In this document: in pieces, positions 10,481 through 22,993 of the stretch
Layout: every line of letters starts with the position of its first letter
Position numbering within the stretch: position 1 is the first letter of the stretch
Origin: Haplomitrium mnioides
Lineage: Eukaryota > Marchantiophyta > Haplomitriopsida > Calobryales
DNA: 25,916 nt
Direction: 5' to 3'
NCBI GenBank assembly: GCA_049999725.1
Contig: JBNGIS010020168.1
Span: forward strand, 1-25,916
Made by a program: the position numbers and the translations under genes
Notes under the pieces: model-generated
The model's database searches: none
Told to the model about the DNA's origin: nothing
Seen by the model: the letters and a program-made list of their open reading frames with translations, nothing else

Positions 10481-12400
10481 GTATGATTCGCCTATAACCT
10501 CTGTCAAAATTAGCTCAGAATCAACAAGTATGTCTCTTGTGAGGGATAGATTCATTCAGAGAATATAAAAGAATCAATCGAAGGTGATCAAGGAATGGGT
10601 TGAGAAATTTGAACCTGAAAGTTTTGAAGAACAGAGTGAAAGAGCTGGAAGTTGCAAGGTGCAGTGTTGCTCTTTCGTTGACTGTTGATATGGCTTCTTG
10701 TGTAGTCGCTTGTATGAAGGTATCTTTCATCGAAGATGTTATTGGCTGGGTCTTCGATGCTGCATAAACAAGTGAGTCGAACTTGTACACAGGTCTGTGC
10801 AACGTGTGCCTGGTCTCTCCCCTGCTTAGATAGTGCTTTTGAACAGTAGAGAACCAAACCAGTAACAAGGTAATACCAAAAACTGAGAAGGAGAGGTCAA
10901 TATAAGTTCGTATACACTGGTGTCATCTCCTATGCTGGACAATTTCTAACATAGAAAGTGGAGAAAGCAAAATTCTCATGAAGAACCGCGGGTTGAAAAT
11001 GATGAAGAGACACAACACTGGTTCGTAAGCATAGATGTTAGCAATAGAAGCAGAAAGAAAGTAGAGAGTATGACCTCATAGTTGTTGCTATCGAAGAGAC
11101 AACTTCATCTTGCCATAGGTGAGGAACAAAAGCAAACAGACAATAAGGATATAATGCAGGTCGGCCTCGGGCACACATAGAGTCAACGAGTCAAGAGAGT
11201 AATGAGCCAATGATGCTCAGTGTTGTCAAATAGAGGGAAAACAACAAGAAAGGGAAAAAAATGATCAACCGTAAGGTCGCAGAAGGGAGCGATGTTGTCA
11301 AGTAGAGACCAAAAATAGGAGAAGTTCTCCAACCAAGTAGTCGCAAAGTGTCACACTATGAGCAAAGAGTTGCAAAGCAGAGGAGCAAGTATGCCGCCAA
11401 GCAAAAGAAGGTAAGAGGTTTGTTGAACAAAGAACGGAGCATTGTCAAGCCAAAGATCAAATGTGCATCAGACATGGGTGCCAGAAATTGTCAGGCGCAG
11501 TATCGAGCAGTGGCGGTGTCGAACAAGAAGGAGCAATGCAAGAATGTTGAGCAATGGCAGTGTCAAGCAAGAAGTGGCAACGTGAGAGTGGGCTACGGTC
11601 GCAAAAGTGAGCGCGCCCTAGTTTGTACATGTAGCTCTTACAAAAAGAAAAGAGGAAAGATGAATGAATGAGTAAGGGGGGAATGAGCAAAAGAGATAGG
11701 AGCTCAAGAAAAACATTTGTTAGAAAAGTAGTGAAGGAAAAAAAGTTCGCGGGAGCAAAAAAAAAATAGTGGAGAAAGAAATCTCGCGGAGAGGTAAACA
11801 CGAAGTACGCTGGTGTGAGTACGCGGGAGCTTCCTTAGGGGTTAGTGCAGCTTGAGTGCATGCGAGAGAAAAAATTGTAGAGTCTCTTCGTGCTGATAAC
11901 GTGTTATCGCATGAGCACCGCACGCATACACACGGGAGTCTCCAAGATGGACGAGTAGAATGATTAGGTCGAGACTGCTTACATGGGGTATATATATGTC
12001 CCTATAACAAGTATAATATTAAATATTATTAAAATATTAAAGTAAAATAAAATCAACTAAATTAAACACTACCAATAGGGTTTATACACAGACCCTCAGA
12101 TAGTGGAAGTAGAAACCCTAGTTAATAATAGAATATAATAAAAAATACTCTACACGCTTATTAATAAAATAATCACTTAAATAAAATAAAATAAAATGGT
12201 ACAAAAACTCCTCTCGGACAAGGTGAATGGAGCACCCTTCAGAACTCCCACCTACGTAGGGACATTCATAAAATACTAACTTTGATAGGGCAAATAGAAA
12301 TAGATGAGGCATGATAACAGAGTATCTAGGACAGAGGAGGACCGAATAGAGGAAAATCGAACGGGGTATTCAACACTGCGAAAAACAAAACAGAGAAGGG
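10481..12400. other. Non-coding repeat-type DNA
   Basis: No protein domain recognised on either strand. 11160-11600 contains dispersed strings such as GTTGTCAAGTAGAG and GTGTCAAGCAAGA, resembling the motif in 2500-3100. 11895-11908 is a near-palindrome, GATAAC-GT-GTTATC. 12000-12210 is very A/T-rich with runs of AAATAAAAT. It may be decayed LTR or leader DNA of one or more retroelements. Confidence 0.35.
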
Positions 12401-12789
12401 ATTGTGCAGAATAAGGACAGGTCGGCTCACTTGACCCTTCTTCTTGTCAAATTCTCCTTGCCATACACTCCTAGGTTGAATTCTGATGTCGCTCCTTCAT
12501 CGCGCCAAACTGAACAAATCTTCCTCCCTCCGATGGAACTGAACAAATATGCTTTCTTAGACTCTGGACAACTCCTTAAATTGTTTGAGCTTTCTTTGCA
12601 ACACTTGCGCACCAAGTTGATCAACCCCGAGCTCAAAGAGTTGTGCTAGACCATGTTAAACACAAAATTTTGAAAAAAAACCCGAAAAAACCTGGCCAAC
12701 ACTTATGTTGTGACAATCTGTATATAAACCAACTAAAAGGAATCTCTCTCACATCAACTCAAAATAAATTGGTATTCTTGTACCATCTC
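12401..12789. other. Unassigned sequence at the broken end of the 5' gypsy half
   Basis: Reading frames at 12404-12649 (plus) and 12427-12636 (minus) show no domain I recognise. The gypsy RT start at 12790-12870 is not continued here, so an old deletion or insertion boundary lies near 12650-12790. Confidence 0.35.
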
Positions 12790-13220
12790 ATATGTCTTTT
12801 GGCAAATCGTCAAAAAACACATCTCCAAAATCTCTCAAAATATCATCAATGATTATAGTAAGCATGGATTTTTATTCTTCTTTACTTAAATCCACGACAA
12901 GCTTGATCTCAACATCAAAGATAGAAGTCTCATTTGGACAAATCTTTCTACACTAAAAAAACCATAATGAACTAGCTTAAACATCTTCACCCACAATGCC
13001 AAACACCTTAAAAGAAAGTGCTCACCTTGTAAAACAACTTGAATTTGTATTTTTGACTAATCAACTTGAGTGGATCAATCTTCAAGCCAGTGCAAGCCTA
13101 AAGTAACATCATATTGTATTGGTGTAGCTACAAACTGCATAGATTCTATATACTTCTTTCCAATTCTTATAAGACATGGCTTTTGAGTTTGGAATACATC
13201 TTTTTTTCAGTCATCGACTA
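12790..13220 (-). pseudogene. Gypsy protease and start of RT (5' half element)
   Basis: On the minus strand, 13060-13200 encodes IRIGKKYIESMQFVATPIQY then DVTLGLHWLED, matching the C-terminal part of gypsy proteases ('..YDVILGM.WL..H.A.IDW'). The D-T/S-G triad itself is not visible. Downstream, 12800-12870 encodes IIDDILRDFGDVFFDDLPKD, the well-conserved 'L..F.DVFP.ELP..LPP' segment that opens the gypsy RT. Several stops fall between the two. The rest of RT, RNase H and integrase are missing here; they may have been lost or replaced. The order is consistent with the PBS and LTR at higher coordinates. Confidence 0.65.
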
Positions 13221-13434
13221 AACTCAAAATAATTCACTTGGTACACATAACTTTTCAAAGAAAAACCATCAATTATATCAATAAAGTAGAACAAGTCACT
13301 TCAAGATCTTGCCAAGTTTTTAGCTCTATTGAAACTCCAAATTTAACTTCAAGAAATCCACATTATATTTGCTCACTTTGATATCTCCACTAAGTGTTTG
13401 CAACTCATTCTAGTTGACTATTTGCAAAAAAAAA

Positions 13435-14043
13435 TTGTTGACCATCTTCTCTTTTGCTAGAAGATTTGAAATATTGTTCGCAATCAAACAAGAAGTTCTG
13501 AATTGTGTTAAGAAAAATTTATTGACCATCTTCTCTTTTGCTAGAAGATTTGAAATATTGTTCACAATGAAACAATAAATTCTGAGTTGTGTTATGAACA
13601 ATTTGTTGGCCATCTTCTCTTTTGCTAGAATATTTGAAATATTGTTCGCAATCAAACAAGAAGGTTTGAGTTGTGTTAAGAAAAATTTGTTGACCATCTT
13701 ATCTTTTGCTAGAAGCTTTGAAATACTGTTTGCAATCAAAAAAGAAGTTATGAATTGTGTTAAGAACAATTTGTTGACCATCTTCTCTTTTGCTAGAAGT
13801 TTTGAAATATTGTTCGCAATCAAACAAGAAGTTTTGAGTTGTGTTAAGAACAATTTGTTGACNNNNNNNNNNAATTTGTTGACCATCTTCTCTTTTGCTA
13901 GAAGCTTTGAAATATTGTTCGCAATCAAACAAGAAGTTTTGAGTTGCGTTAAAAACAATTTGTTGACCATCTTCTCTTTTGCTAGAAGCTTGGAAATATT
14001 GTTCGCAATCAAACAAGGAGTTTTGAGTTGTGTTAAGAACAAT
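13435..14043. repeat. 84-bp tandem array, open on both strands
   Basis: Units start at 13435, 13519, 13603, 13687, 13771 and 13855, then after the gap at 13876 and 13960: seven complete copies and one cut by N. The period is exactly 84 bp, i.e. 28 codons. Minus-strand translation gives repeats like LFLTQLKTSCLIANNISK or, in another frame, FDCEQYFKASSKREDGQQI; the plus strand gives FSFARSFEILFAIKQE. Copies differ by scattered substitutions yet keep long frames open. The array lies between the leader and protease of the 5' gypsy half, i.e. in the gag position. The ten-N gap probably hides extra copies. Confidence 0.9.
13863..13872. other. Assembly gap (10 N) in the 84-bp array
   Basis: Ten N interrupt a unit. 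The phase of the array shifts across it (13855 to 13876, only 21 bp), so the true length is not represented. Confidence 0.98.
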
Positions 14044-14583
14044 CTTTCCATCATACGCTTCTGGATTACATTTATGGCTCTCTTATTCTTTGAAGATAGT
14101 TCTTTCCACATCTTTCTACGACAACTCCAACTCATGCGTGGCCATTTTGATCTCGAGGTGTTTGATCCGTTTTATTGGCGATAGCTCGATTGGGGAGGCA
14201 ACAGGAGGCTCTCCAAGATCCACTGGTGATAGGGGAGGGGTTGGCATTGCCTTGCGTTGCATCTTCCTTGGCGGTTTCTCATTTGCCGGACCTTTCTCTT
14301 TGTAGTTTCCACCAATACCGAATCCATTAGATTTGCTTGAATTCTCGTGCTCATGTCAAATATTGGTCTCTCCGATCCTGAGGGCAACTCCAAAATTCCA
14401 GTCATGCTACGGGAGCTCAGCAATTACTTGCATGCAAGAGCACTGTGTCAATAAAGGAGAAGACACATAGACATTTCTCAAACTGTCAACCAGTCTTAAC
14501 AATTCCAGGAAATTTCATGCACAACTTGAAATGTGCCTTTGGGTGGGCACCCTCCTGCCCCAGTCCAACAGGTCACTATTGAC
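14044..14583 (-). pseudogene. Gypsy leader and possible gag start
   Basis: Between the PBS and the 84-bp array the minus strand holds short frames. One (about 14130-14310) includes a proline-rich stretch, PTPPLSPVDLGEPPVASPIE, followed by IKMATHELEL. Another (14172-14423) begins MTGILELPSGSERP. No certain gag motif is present. Position downstream of a PBS and upstream of a protease makes it the expected gag interval. Confidence 0.4.
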
Positions 14584-14595
14584 GCTCTAATACCA
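14584..14595 (-). promoter_or_regulatory. Primer-binding site, tRNA-Met type
   Basis: The minus strand reads TGGTATTAGAGC, one mismatch from TGGTATCAGAGC, the complement of the plant initiator tRNA-Met 3' end. It abuts LTR copy A, as expected for the start of minus-strand DNA synthesis in an LTR element. Confidence 0.75.
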
Positions 14596-15389
14596 AAAGT
14601 TACGACACCTACGTGGTGCTTGTAATTCATTGAGGGAACCACTTCCCTATGTTCGAGGTCTCAATGCACGAATCTCAAGTCCTCGTCGGGCAACCAACAA
14701 TGTTATGTGCGATACTCCTCAATCCATATCGTTTCACAAGAGAGATGTCTAGTCTTCTACCTGTCTCATGTCCGGGACTACCCTGTCACCTTACCATCCA
14801 ATATCCACTCCGATCAATCACACATGACCAAGCCTATCTATAACGGTGATCGGTATGTCTCAGCAACATCAAGTCTGGGTTCCAAGTCTTCAAACTGCAA
14901 GGTATTGTCTTCTTTCTAGAGTAGCCCTTAGGATCCCTGAACCAACTAACAGACAAGTTTACCATGACCCCCATTGAGTTTCATATAAGTATCTGCTTGC
15001 TCTCCCGCCCGGATTAATATACACAGAGGCGAGATTCCCATCTTTGCGCTCCGACACCTAAAGGCGAGTGCTTCGTTCAAGCCCCCCGGTTCACAAGAGG
15101 AGTCTATGCTCTAATATTATTCACAGAATGAGGGTCCTCTCTAGTCTCCGTCTCACAGAGACAAGTCCTCGCTCTAGCCTTTGGTTCATAGAGACGGGAG
15201 TCCTCTCCATCTTCAGCTCATAGAGATGAGTCTTAGCTTGAACCTCCGGCTACGTTCAATAGATAGTTTTCCTATTGTGCATCTAGTGTGTTGCCCTGGG
15301 TTATGTCACGTCAGTATGGCGAGCTTCTTCCAGATCCACCTCAAGACGCGCACTAGCTAGCATTCCTTTTATGGAGGGAGCGTCGCTTA
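14596..15389 (-). repeat. LTR-like repeat, copy A (5' LTR)
   Basis: About 794 bp, directly repeated at 15390-16179. On the minus strand it starts TAAGCG and ends GTAACTTT next to the PBS. Shared landmarks with copy B include ATTCATTGAGGGAACCACTTCCC (14625 versus 15416, written here from the plus strand) and CTAGCTAGCATTCCTTTTAT (15352 versus 16142). Inside are degenerate repeats around CAGAGACGAGTCCTCGCT. The PBS contact indicates a 5' LTR. The ends lack canonical TG and CA. Confidence 0.7.
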
Positions 15390-16179
15390 AAGGTTACAAC
15401 ATCTAGGTGTTTGTAATTCATTGAAGGAACCACTTCCCTTGGTTTGAGATCTCAATGAACATATCTTAGGTTGCCGTCAGGCAACCTACAATGTTATGCG
15501 CGATACTCCTCAGTCCACACCGTTACACGGGAGAGCTGCCTAGTCTTCCACGTGTCTCATGTCCGTGATTACCCAATCACCTTGCCATCTAATATCCACT
15601 TTGATCAATTACACATGACCAATTCTATCTATGATGGTGATTGGTCTATCTCTATAACATCAAGTATGGGTTCCACGTCTTCAAACTACAAGGCGTTGTC
15701 TTCTTTCTAGAGCAGCTCTTAGGATCCGTGCACCGACTAACATGGAAGTTTCCCATGACCTCCACTGAGTTTCACATAAGTATCTATTTGCTCTCTTGCT
15801 CGGATCAATATACGCAGAGGTGAGATTCCCATCTTTGCGCTCTGACACTTGAAGGTGAGTACTTTTCTTGAGCCCTCGGTTCACAAGACGAGTCTACGCT
15901 CAAGTCTTATTCACGAGACGAGGGTCTTTCCCAATCTCCGTCTCATAGAGACGAGTCCTCGCTTGAGCCTCCAGTTCATAGGGACAAGAGTCCTCTCTAT
16001 CTTCAGCTCGCAAAGATGAGTCTCAACTCAAACCTTTGGCTACGTTCAATAGATAGTTTTCCCATTGCGCATCTAGTTTGTTGCCCTGGGTCACATCACG
16101 TCGGTCTAACAAGCTTCTTCTAGCTGCACCTCCAGATGCTCACTAGCTAGCATTCCTTTTATGGAAGGAGCTTAGCTTA
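15390..16179 (-). repeat. LTR-like repeat, copy B (3' LTR)
   Basis: About 790 bp, same order of motifs as copy A with scattered substitutions and a few small indels. Its minus-strand start is preceded by a purine-rich AAGTGGGGGAG, so it looks like the 3' LTR of the element whose integrase lies at 16907-18202. Its end meets the start of copy A with no visible spacer. Confidence 0.7.
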
Positions 16180-16190
16180 CTCCCCCACTT
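16180..16190 (-). promoter_or_regulatory. Polypurine tract
   Basis: Minus strand AAGTGGGGGAG immediately upstream of LTR copy B, the expected primer for plus-strand synthesis. Confidence 0.65.
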
Positions 16191-16906
16191 AGATGGGTGA
16201 ACGCCCTTGTTCACCGGAACAACTACCCTCACATGAGAGAATGTCTTTCATCCGACCATCTCCTAAGCCTACTGAGTACCCTTGTGATCGATTATGTTGG
16301 CAAACGATTTGATATTGTCCTACATCTGACTTGTTCTATGATTGGCAGTTTGGGTAAGATGTCTTTTTGATCTATAGAAGAACCTTCGGAACTCATCATC
16401 TTAAGCCAAACATATCAAACCAAGCCTCACAGACCCTCACGGTATCAATAACCTCTTCGGTAGAATAGATCACTCACATATCTCTTTTAACATTGAGATT
16501 TTCTTTATTCATGAAAACTAGGCACATCTACTAGCTTTCTAGACTAAAAAAATCTCCAAAGAATTACAAGCAGGTAAGTTTCATTTCCCTAGAATCTATA
16601 ATTCGACGTTGGAAACTAAAGACTTACCTCATAACCTAGGAGACGAATCTACCACCAAATCATTGGACTCACTTCATGATTCCTAACTAGCATGCAAAAC
16701 TACACATGATTTGCATGACTTTTCTCCACTTGAGATGGAGGCATCCCCGCCTTCCCAACTAATGCAGGTTTTGGAGGCTTTCGGCGAAACCTGGCATGAC
16801 CGCGCTTCACCCGTTCCCAACATTGCAAGGCGGGCATCTAACCAACCCACCTTAGATTGGTTGTTTCCCAATAGGCCTTCCCTTTTCCTTCTCCATTACT
16901 CGCTTG
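16191..16906 (-). other. Non-coding tail between gypsy integrase and 3' LTR
   Basis: About 700 bp without a recognisable domain. A minus-strand 62-codon frame (16683-16871) beginning MGNNQSKVGWLDARL follows the chromodomain-like end of pol in a different frame; it may be the decayed polyprotein end, but I see no motif. Confidence 0.4.
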
Positions 16907-18417
16907 CTAATTGAGTTCGATCAACAAAACTCTTTTCCATTTTATGAGATCTTCAGTTACTTTCATCATCACTTGTTTCTGTCTTTTGTCAACAATGACT
17001 TCTATCTCAGCAGTGGTAAGATCCGGAAGAGCACCTTCTTTAGGCACTTCGCGGACTCGATTCATAGGTGTATGATCGTCAACCTGATAAAAGAGCTTTA
17101 ATATGGAGACATGGAAGGTCGGATGAATCTTCCTTGAAGTCATCAGCAAATCCAACTTGTAAGCCACTTTTCCAAATCTCTTCACCACTCAATACGGGCC
17201 AACCCATCTTGGCACAAACTTCTTATTTAGCTCCATCGATAGTCTAAGGTATCTTGACGACAACCAAACAAGATCACCTACTTGAAATTCCACATCATGC
17301 CTGTACTGATTCTCATGCCTTTGGGACCTTAGTTGCGCGGACTTGATGCTGCATTCACAATCTCCTATAATCGTTCCATATCACTAAGGAATGTGTTCAC
17401 ACGAGAGATATTTTGTGATCTTTCCTGCAAAGTTAAAGCCCTCGCCCTAACACTCAACACAAGAGACGTCAAAGGCAGTTGTCCAAAGAGGCACTCATAC
17501 AACGACATGGTGATGGCACTGTAGTAGGATGTGTTATATTGCCACTTGATCAGATCCAAATGATCAGCCCAATCACTCTAGTCAACGGAGATATAATTTC
17601 TCGATGCATCCTCGATCGTGAGGTTTGCTCTCTCCGTTTGCCCATCAGTGTTTGAATAGTAGCTTGAGTTGAAGGTATGCTCTGTCCTTAGCAACATAAA
17701 CAATTTAGTCCAGAATTTTGAGATGAACTTCAAATCGCGGTCATTGATAATCATCTTGGGTAACCACGTGTTTTTGACCACATGTTGAAAGAATAGCCGA
17801 GTCGTCTCCTCAGCTAGACTTGACTCCACCATTGCGATCAACCTTGTGACCTTGGACAAGCTATTAACCACAACCAGTATTGAGTCACACTCATTCCACA
17901 AGGGAAGCTTCACGAATAAATCCATTGATATTGTCTCTCATGGTTTCGTTCAAGAAGTTATTGGCTGCAAAAGACAAGTTTTCTTCTAATGATTCGCTTT
18001 GAATTGTTGGCAGCTTGTACAGGTCTTGATATACCTTTACAAATATCTTCATCAGTTTCCAAGTCGTCATGAACCCTCGGTGTCCACCCATATGCTCAAA
18101 GTCGTGGCACTCTTTCAAGAGCACCGCTCTTACTAAAACTAAAATGTAAACACGTTCTCCTTTCCAACGCCAGACCCATGTACAAAATAACAATGAGCGC
18201 AAGTTCTTTTATGTTTTCAACTCTTTCAACTATACGGATCACACACCGTGGCATCGACTATCGATTGAATCGTAATACATTTCTTCCGTTGTCTTGATAT
18301 GAATAAATACCCACAACCAAAATCGACCAAATTTGACCAAATCACTCCAACTTTAAATTTGAAGATGTTGAGTTTCACCATGTAAACATCAACCATAGAT
18401 TTGGCCAAACCATCCAA
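16907..18417 (-). pseudogene. Gypsy integrase with chromodomain-like C-terminus (3' half element)
   Basis: Minus-strand pieces in order: ECHDFEHMGGHRGFMTT (about 18060-18120), the HHCC-region start; MDLFVKLPLWNECDSILVVV (to 17925), with the first catalytic Asp; IINDRDLKFISKFW with the second; SSYYSNTDGQTERANLTIED with the Glu. All three DDE residues are visible in 17578-17925. Next come YNTSYYSAITMSLYECLFG (17365-17559) and RFGKVAYKLDL with KIHPTFHVSILKLFY (16907-17188), the integrase C-terminal fold. It ends in AEIEVIVDKRQ and DLIKWKR, resembling the 'L..R......YLVKWKG' chromodomain of chromoviruses. Upstream, 18226-18417 has an open frame without clear motif. RT and protease are absent. Frameshifts and stops make it inactive. 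Confidence 0.85.
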
Positions 18418-18970
18418 TTTACTTATGAAAATTCAATTTTTCATGATGATTTCAAACTTCTCAAAGATTCACACAAACCTTGCAGGCATCCTCATCCAAT
18501 GCATTCTCTTGAGTCTCTTCAACCAATAAACCAAAAAACATGCTTTTATGGTCTTTACTGGTCACCTATTCACTGCAAGTTTAGGTTTAATTCCATTTCT
18601 AAAATTGGCATTTCTTTACAATATATATACTTTTTGAAGTCTGGTGCCTAATAGAATCTTATAATCCAGATGTAGAAGTTAATGTTGTCAAAGAGTTAAA
18701 ACTAGTTGAATTGAAGATGACTTTATAATTATGGAGATGAGCTCTCTACTACACTAGTGAAACGAGAGACAAACCCTCTTCATTAACATCATCAATATTC
18801 TATCGCTACGTTTATATATATATATTTCATAAATATCCCACGCAAAGTCACATTTTACAACAAGAGCTAGTACAGGAGGTACAATGGAATTGATAGATCA
18901 AATTTTATAGAGTGCGGAGTATAAAAACATATCTATCCATCGCAAATAACTAAACTAGTGAAGAGACGAT
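18418..18970. other. Spacer and alpha-tubulin 3' flank
   Basis: No gene seen. The right part should hold the tubulin 3' UTR (minus strand); TGTA-rich strings lie about 90-120 bp past the stop and A/T-rich DNA with a TA run (18813-18826) lies further on. No perfect AATAAA was found. The left part may be decayed gypsy sequence. Confidence 0.5.
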
Positions 18971-21260
<2,290 letters not shown>

Positions 21261-22228
21261 AAATCTACCGTACGCTCTAACGGTACACAAATCTCATGTA
21301 AACCCTATATGGCTGTCCGTCGAAGTACGTGCTCAGCTTGCAAGATTGTCTTGGGAACACATATGCAGGTGCGGATCTGTCACCGGAGGTAGAGATAGTT
21401 TTTGTGTTGTTTCTTTCGACTTTTTCAAGCACACTTCGAAGGCTTGATGGTACTTTGAGTTGCCATTTAGTTCATCTGATGTGCAACACGGAAGACAGTC
21501 AGTTTGATGGACATGTATGAAAATAATTCCCGCATGTTATCATCATCTTTAATTGACTCATATTAAGATCAGCGGGCATCGTCTTTTCATGCACTCTCCA
21601 AGTTGTTTTTTCTATTGTTTCGCTGTTTGCCTCAAGTCTTGTAGATGTTTTCTAAGTTCGGCTCTGAAGTTTGATTCCTGGTCTAGTATAGTATGATCCT
21701 GCTAAAGTCTTCTGTCAGACCTCTCCCTCGGTTCTCAAAGCGGAACGTCTTCACGGAATCACTTAGTTCGAATGGCCAGCGCCACATGTGAACCAAAATG
21801 AATCACAACAGGAGAAGTTTCTGGCACAAAGGAAAGGAACAAGAAACTATAACAGGGTCTTCAGGAGTTTCGAGCCTAATATTTACCATAGGACTGTAGT
21901 TTTCTGAAAATATAACAATTGGTTGCATTTAGATAGCTTTCGTTTTTTAACCACTCTTTGTTTACAGTTTTTGCAAAGCAGTAGAAGCGAAGGCCATATC
22001 CAAGGCATGGAAATAGCTTGAATTTCCAATCTGTGGACAGTTATAGTTTGCCTTCTATATGAACTGGATACATGAACAATGATAGCTTGCTATGTATGAA
22101 CTTTATATGCATGAAAAAAATTGAAACTTTGTTTTTTTTGCAAGACATTCAATCCAAGCTCCGGTTGAATAAAACAAGATGAATCTACCAAACAACATCC
22201 TCATTCAAGATGAATCCACCAAACAACA
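21261..22228. other. Intergenic DNA upstream of alpha-tubulin
   Basis: Nearly 1 kb without a supported gene. The only frame of note, plus strand 21329-21520 (63 codons), matches nothing known to me. Near the right edge a 23-bp string, CAAGATGAATC(T/C)ACCAAACA, occurs twice (22177 and 22207) as a lead-in to the satellite. Confidence 0.5.
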
Positions 22229-22546
22229 GAATCTGTAGATTTCTTGGATTGGAACCTCACCCTCAAAACGACGACTAAAATAGCATCAATGGATTTCTTG
22301 CTTCGAACTAGATCTTCTAAGCAGCGGCAAATAAGCATCATCTCATTTCTTGCTTGGAACTCGATCTTCCAAGCAACGACAAATGAGCATCATCTGATTT
22401 CTTACTTGGAACTTGATCATCCAAGCAGCAGCAAATAAGCATCAATGGATTTCTTGCTTGGAACTAGATCTTCCAAGCATCGGCAAATAAGCATCAACAG
22501 ATTTCTTGCTTGGAACTTGATCTTCCAAGCAATGGCAAATAAACAT

Positions 22547-22556
22547 NNNNNNNNNN
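22547..22556. other. Assembly gap (10 N) in the 52-bp satellite
   Basis: Ten N break a unit; the spacing from 22543 to 22583 is 40 rather than 52, so the gap size is nominal and copies may be missing. Confidence 0.98.
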
Positions 22557-22647
22557 TAGATCTTCCAAACAACGATAAATAAGCATCAATGGATTTCTTG
22601 CTTCGAGCTCAATCATCTACACACCAACCAAATAAGCATTGATGGAT

Positions 22648-22652
22648 TTCTT
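22648..22652. other. Target-site duplication, left (TTCTT)
   Basis: Matches TTCTT at 25481-25485; 5 bp is the usual copia duplication length. Confidence 0.9.
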
Positions 22653-22978
22653 TGTTGAAAAAATCATAGAGGGATCAAAGAGCTGTAATTGAGACTTGTC
22701 AAGGCTGATCATTCAGCTTCTTCTCATATACTTTATTATCAAAAGTATCTCCACAGCAAACAAGCAAGCAAGAGTGTCTATGAAGTGAGTGCCCCCCACT
22801 TCTTTATATACTCACAAGGCTAACCTCCTTAGCCACACAAACTAAACTTAGGGTTGATATCACAAGACTGAAATTAGGGTTCAAAATTAGGTTCAACCCT
22901 AAAACACAAAACACACAAGCTGCATGTCAGCCTGGTTCATAGCCAGTAGTAACCCTAATTGAGCTCGATGTCTCAATA
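22653..22978 (-). repeat. Copia-B 3' LTR
   Basis: 326 bp, nearly identical to 25151-25480. TATATAAA lies at 22803-22810 and AATAAA at 22732-22737 (minus strand), the latter fitting poly(A) signalling for the element RNA. It contains several TTAGGGTT or AACCCTAA strings. Confidence 0.95.
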
Positions 22979-22993
22979 CTCCCCCTCAAGCTC
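22979..22993 (-). promoter_or_regulatory. Copia-B polypurine tract
   Basis: Minus strand GAGCTTGAGGGGGAG directly before the 3' LTR, a typical plant copia PPT. Confidence 0.92.

Larger units (their letters stand above)
22229..22652. repeat. 52-bp satellite array, left part
   Basis: Units start at 22283, 22335, 22387, 22439, 22491 and 22543, then after the gap at 22583 and 22636, with a degenerate unit before 22283. The unit runs GCATCAATGGATTTCTTGCT then TGGAAC, a variable C/T-rich middle, and CAAATAA. The best units contain a perfect inverted repeat GCTTGGAA-N7-TTCCAAGC, e.g. 22456-22478. The array stops at the copia-B insertion and resumes at 25486. Confidence 0.92.

Noticed and set aside
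10860-10895. Minus-strand TTTTTGGTATTACC as a PBS
   Set aside because: Only the first half matches the tRNA-Met complement and there is no LTR end next to it.
13435-14043. CRISPR-like array (regular repeats)
   Set aside because: Repeats are contiguous 84-bp units without unique spacers, in a plant genome context.
13594-14184. Plus-strand 196-codon frame as a hydrophobic repeat protein
   Set aside because: It is the complement of the 84-bp array within a minus-strand gypsy context and spans an N gap; an 84-bp stop-free unit gives long frames automatically.
22244-22438. Plus-strand 64-codon frame in the satellite
   Set aside because: Made of 52-bp units, which are not a multiple of three, so the frame cannot persist; non-coding satellite.
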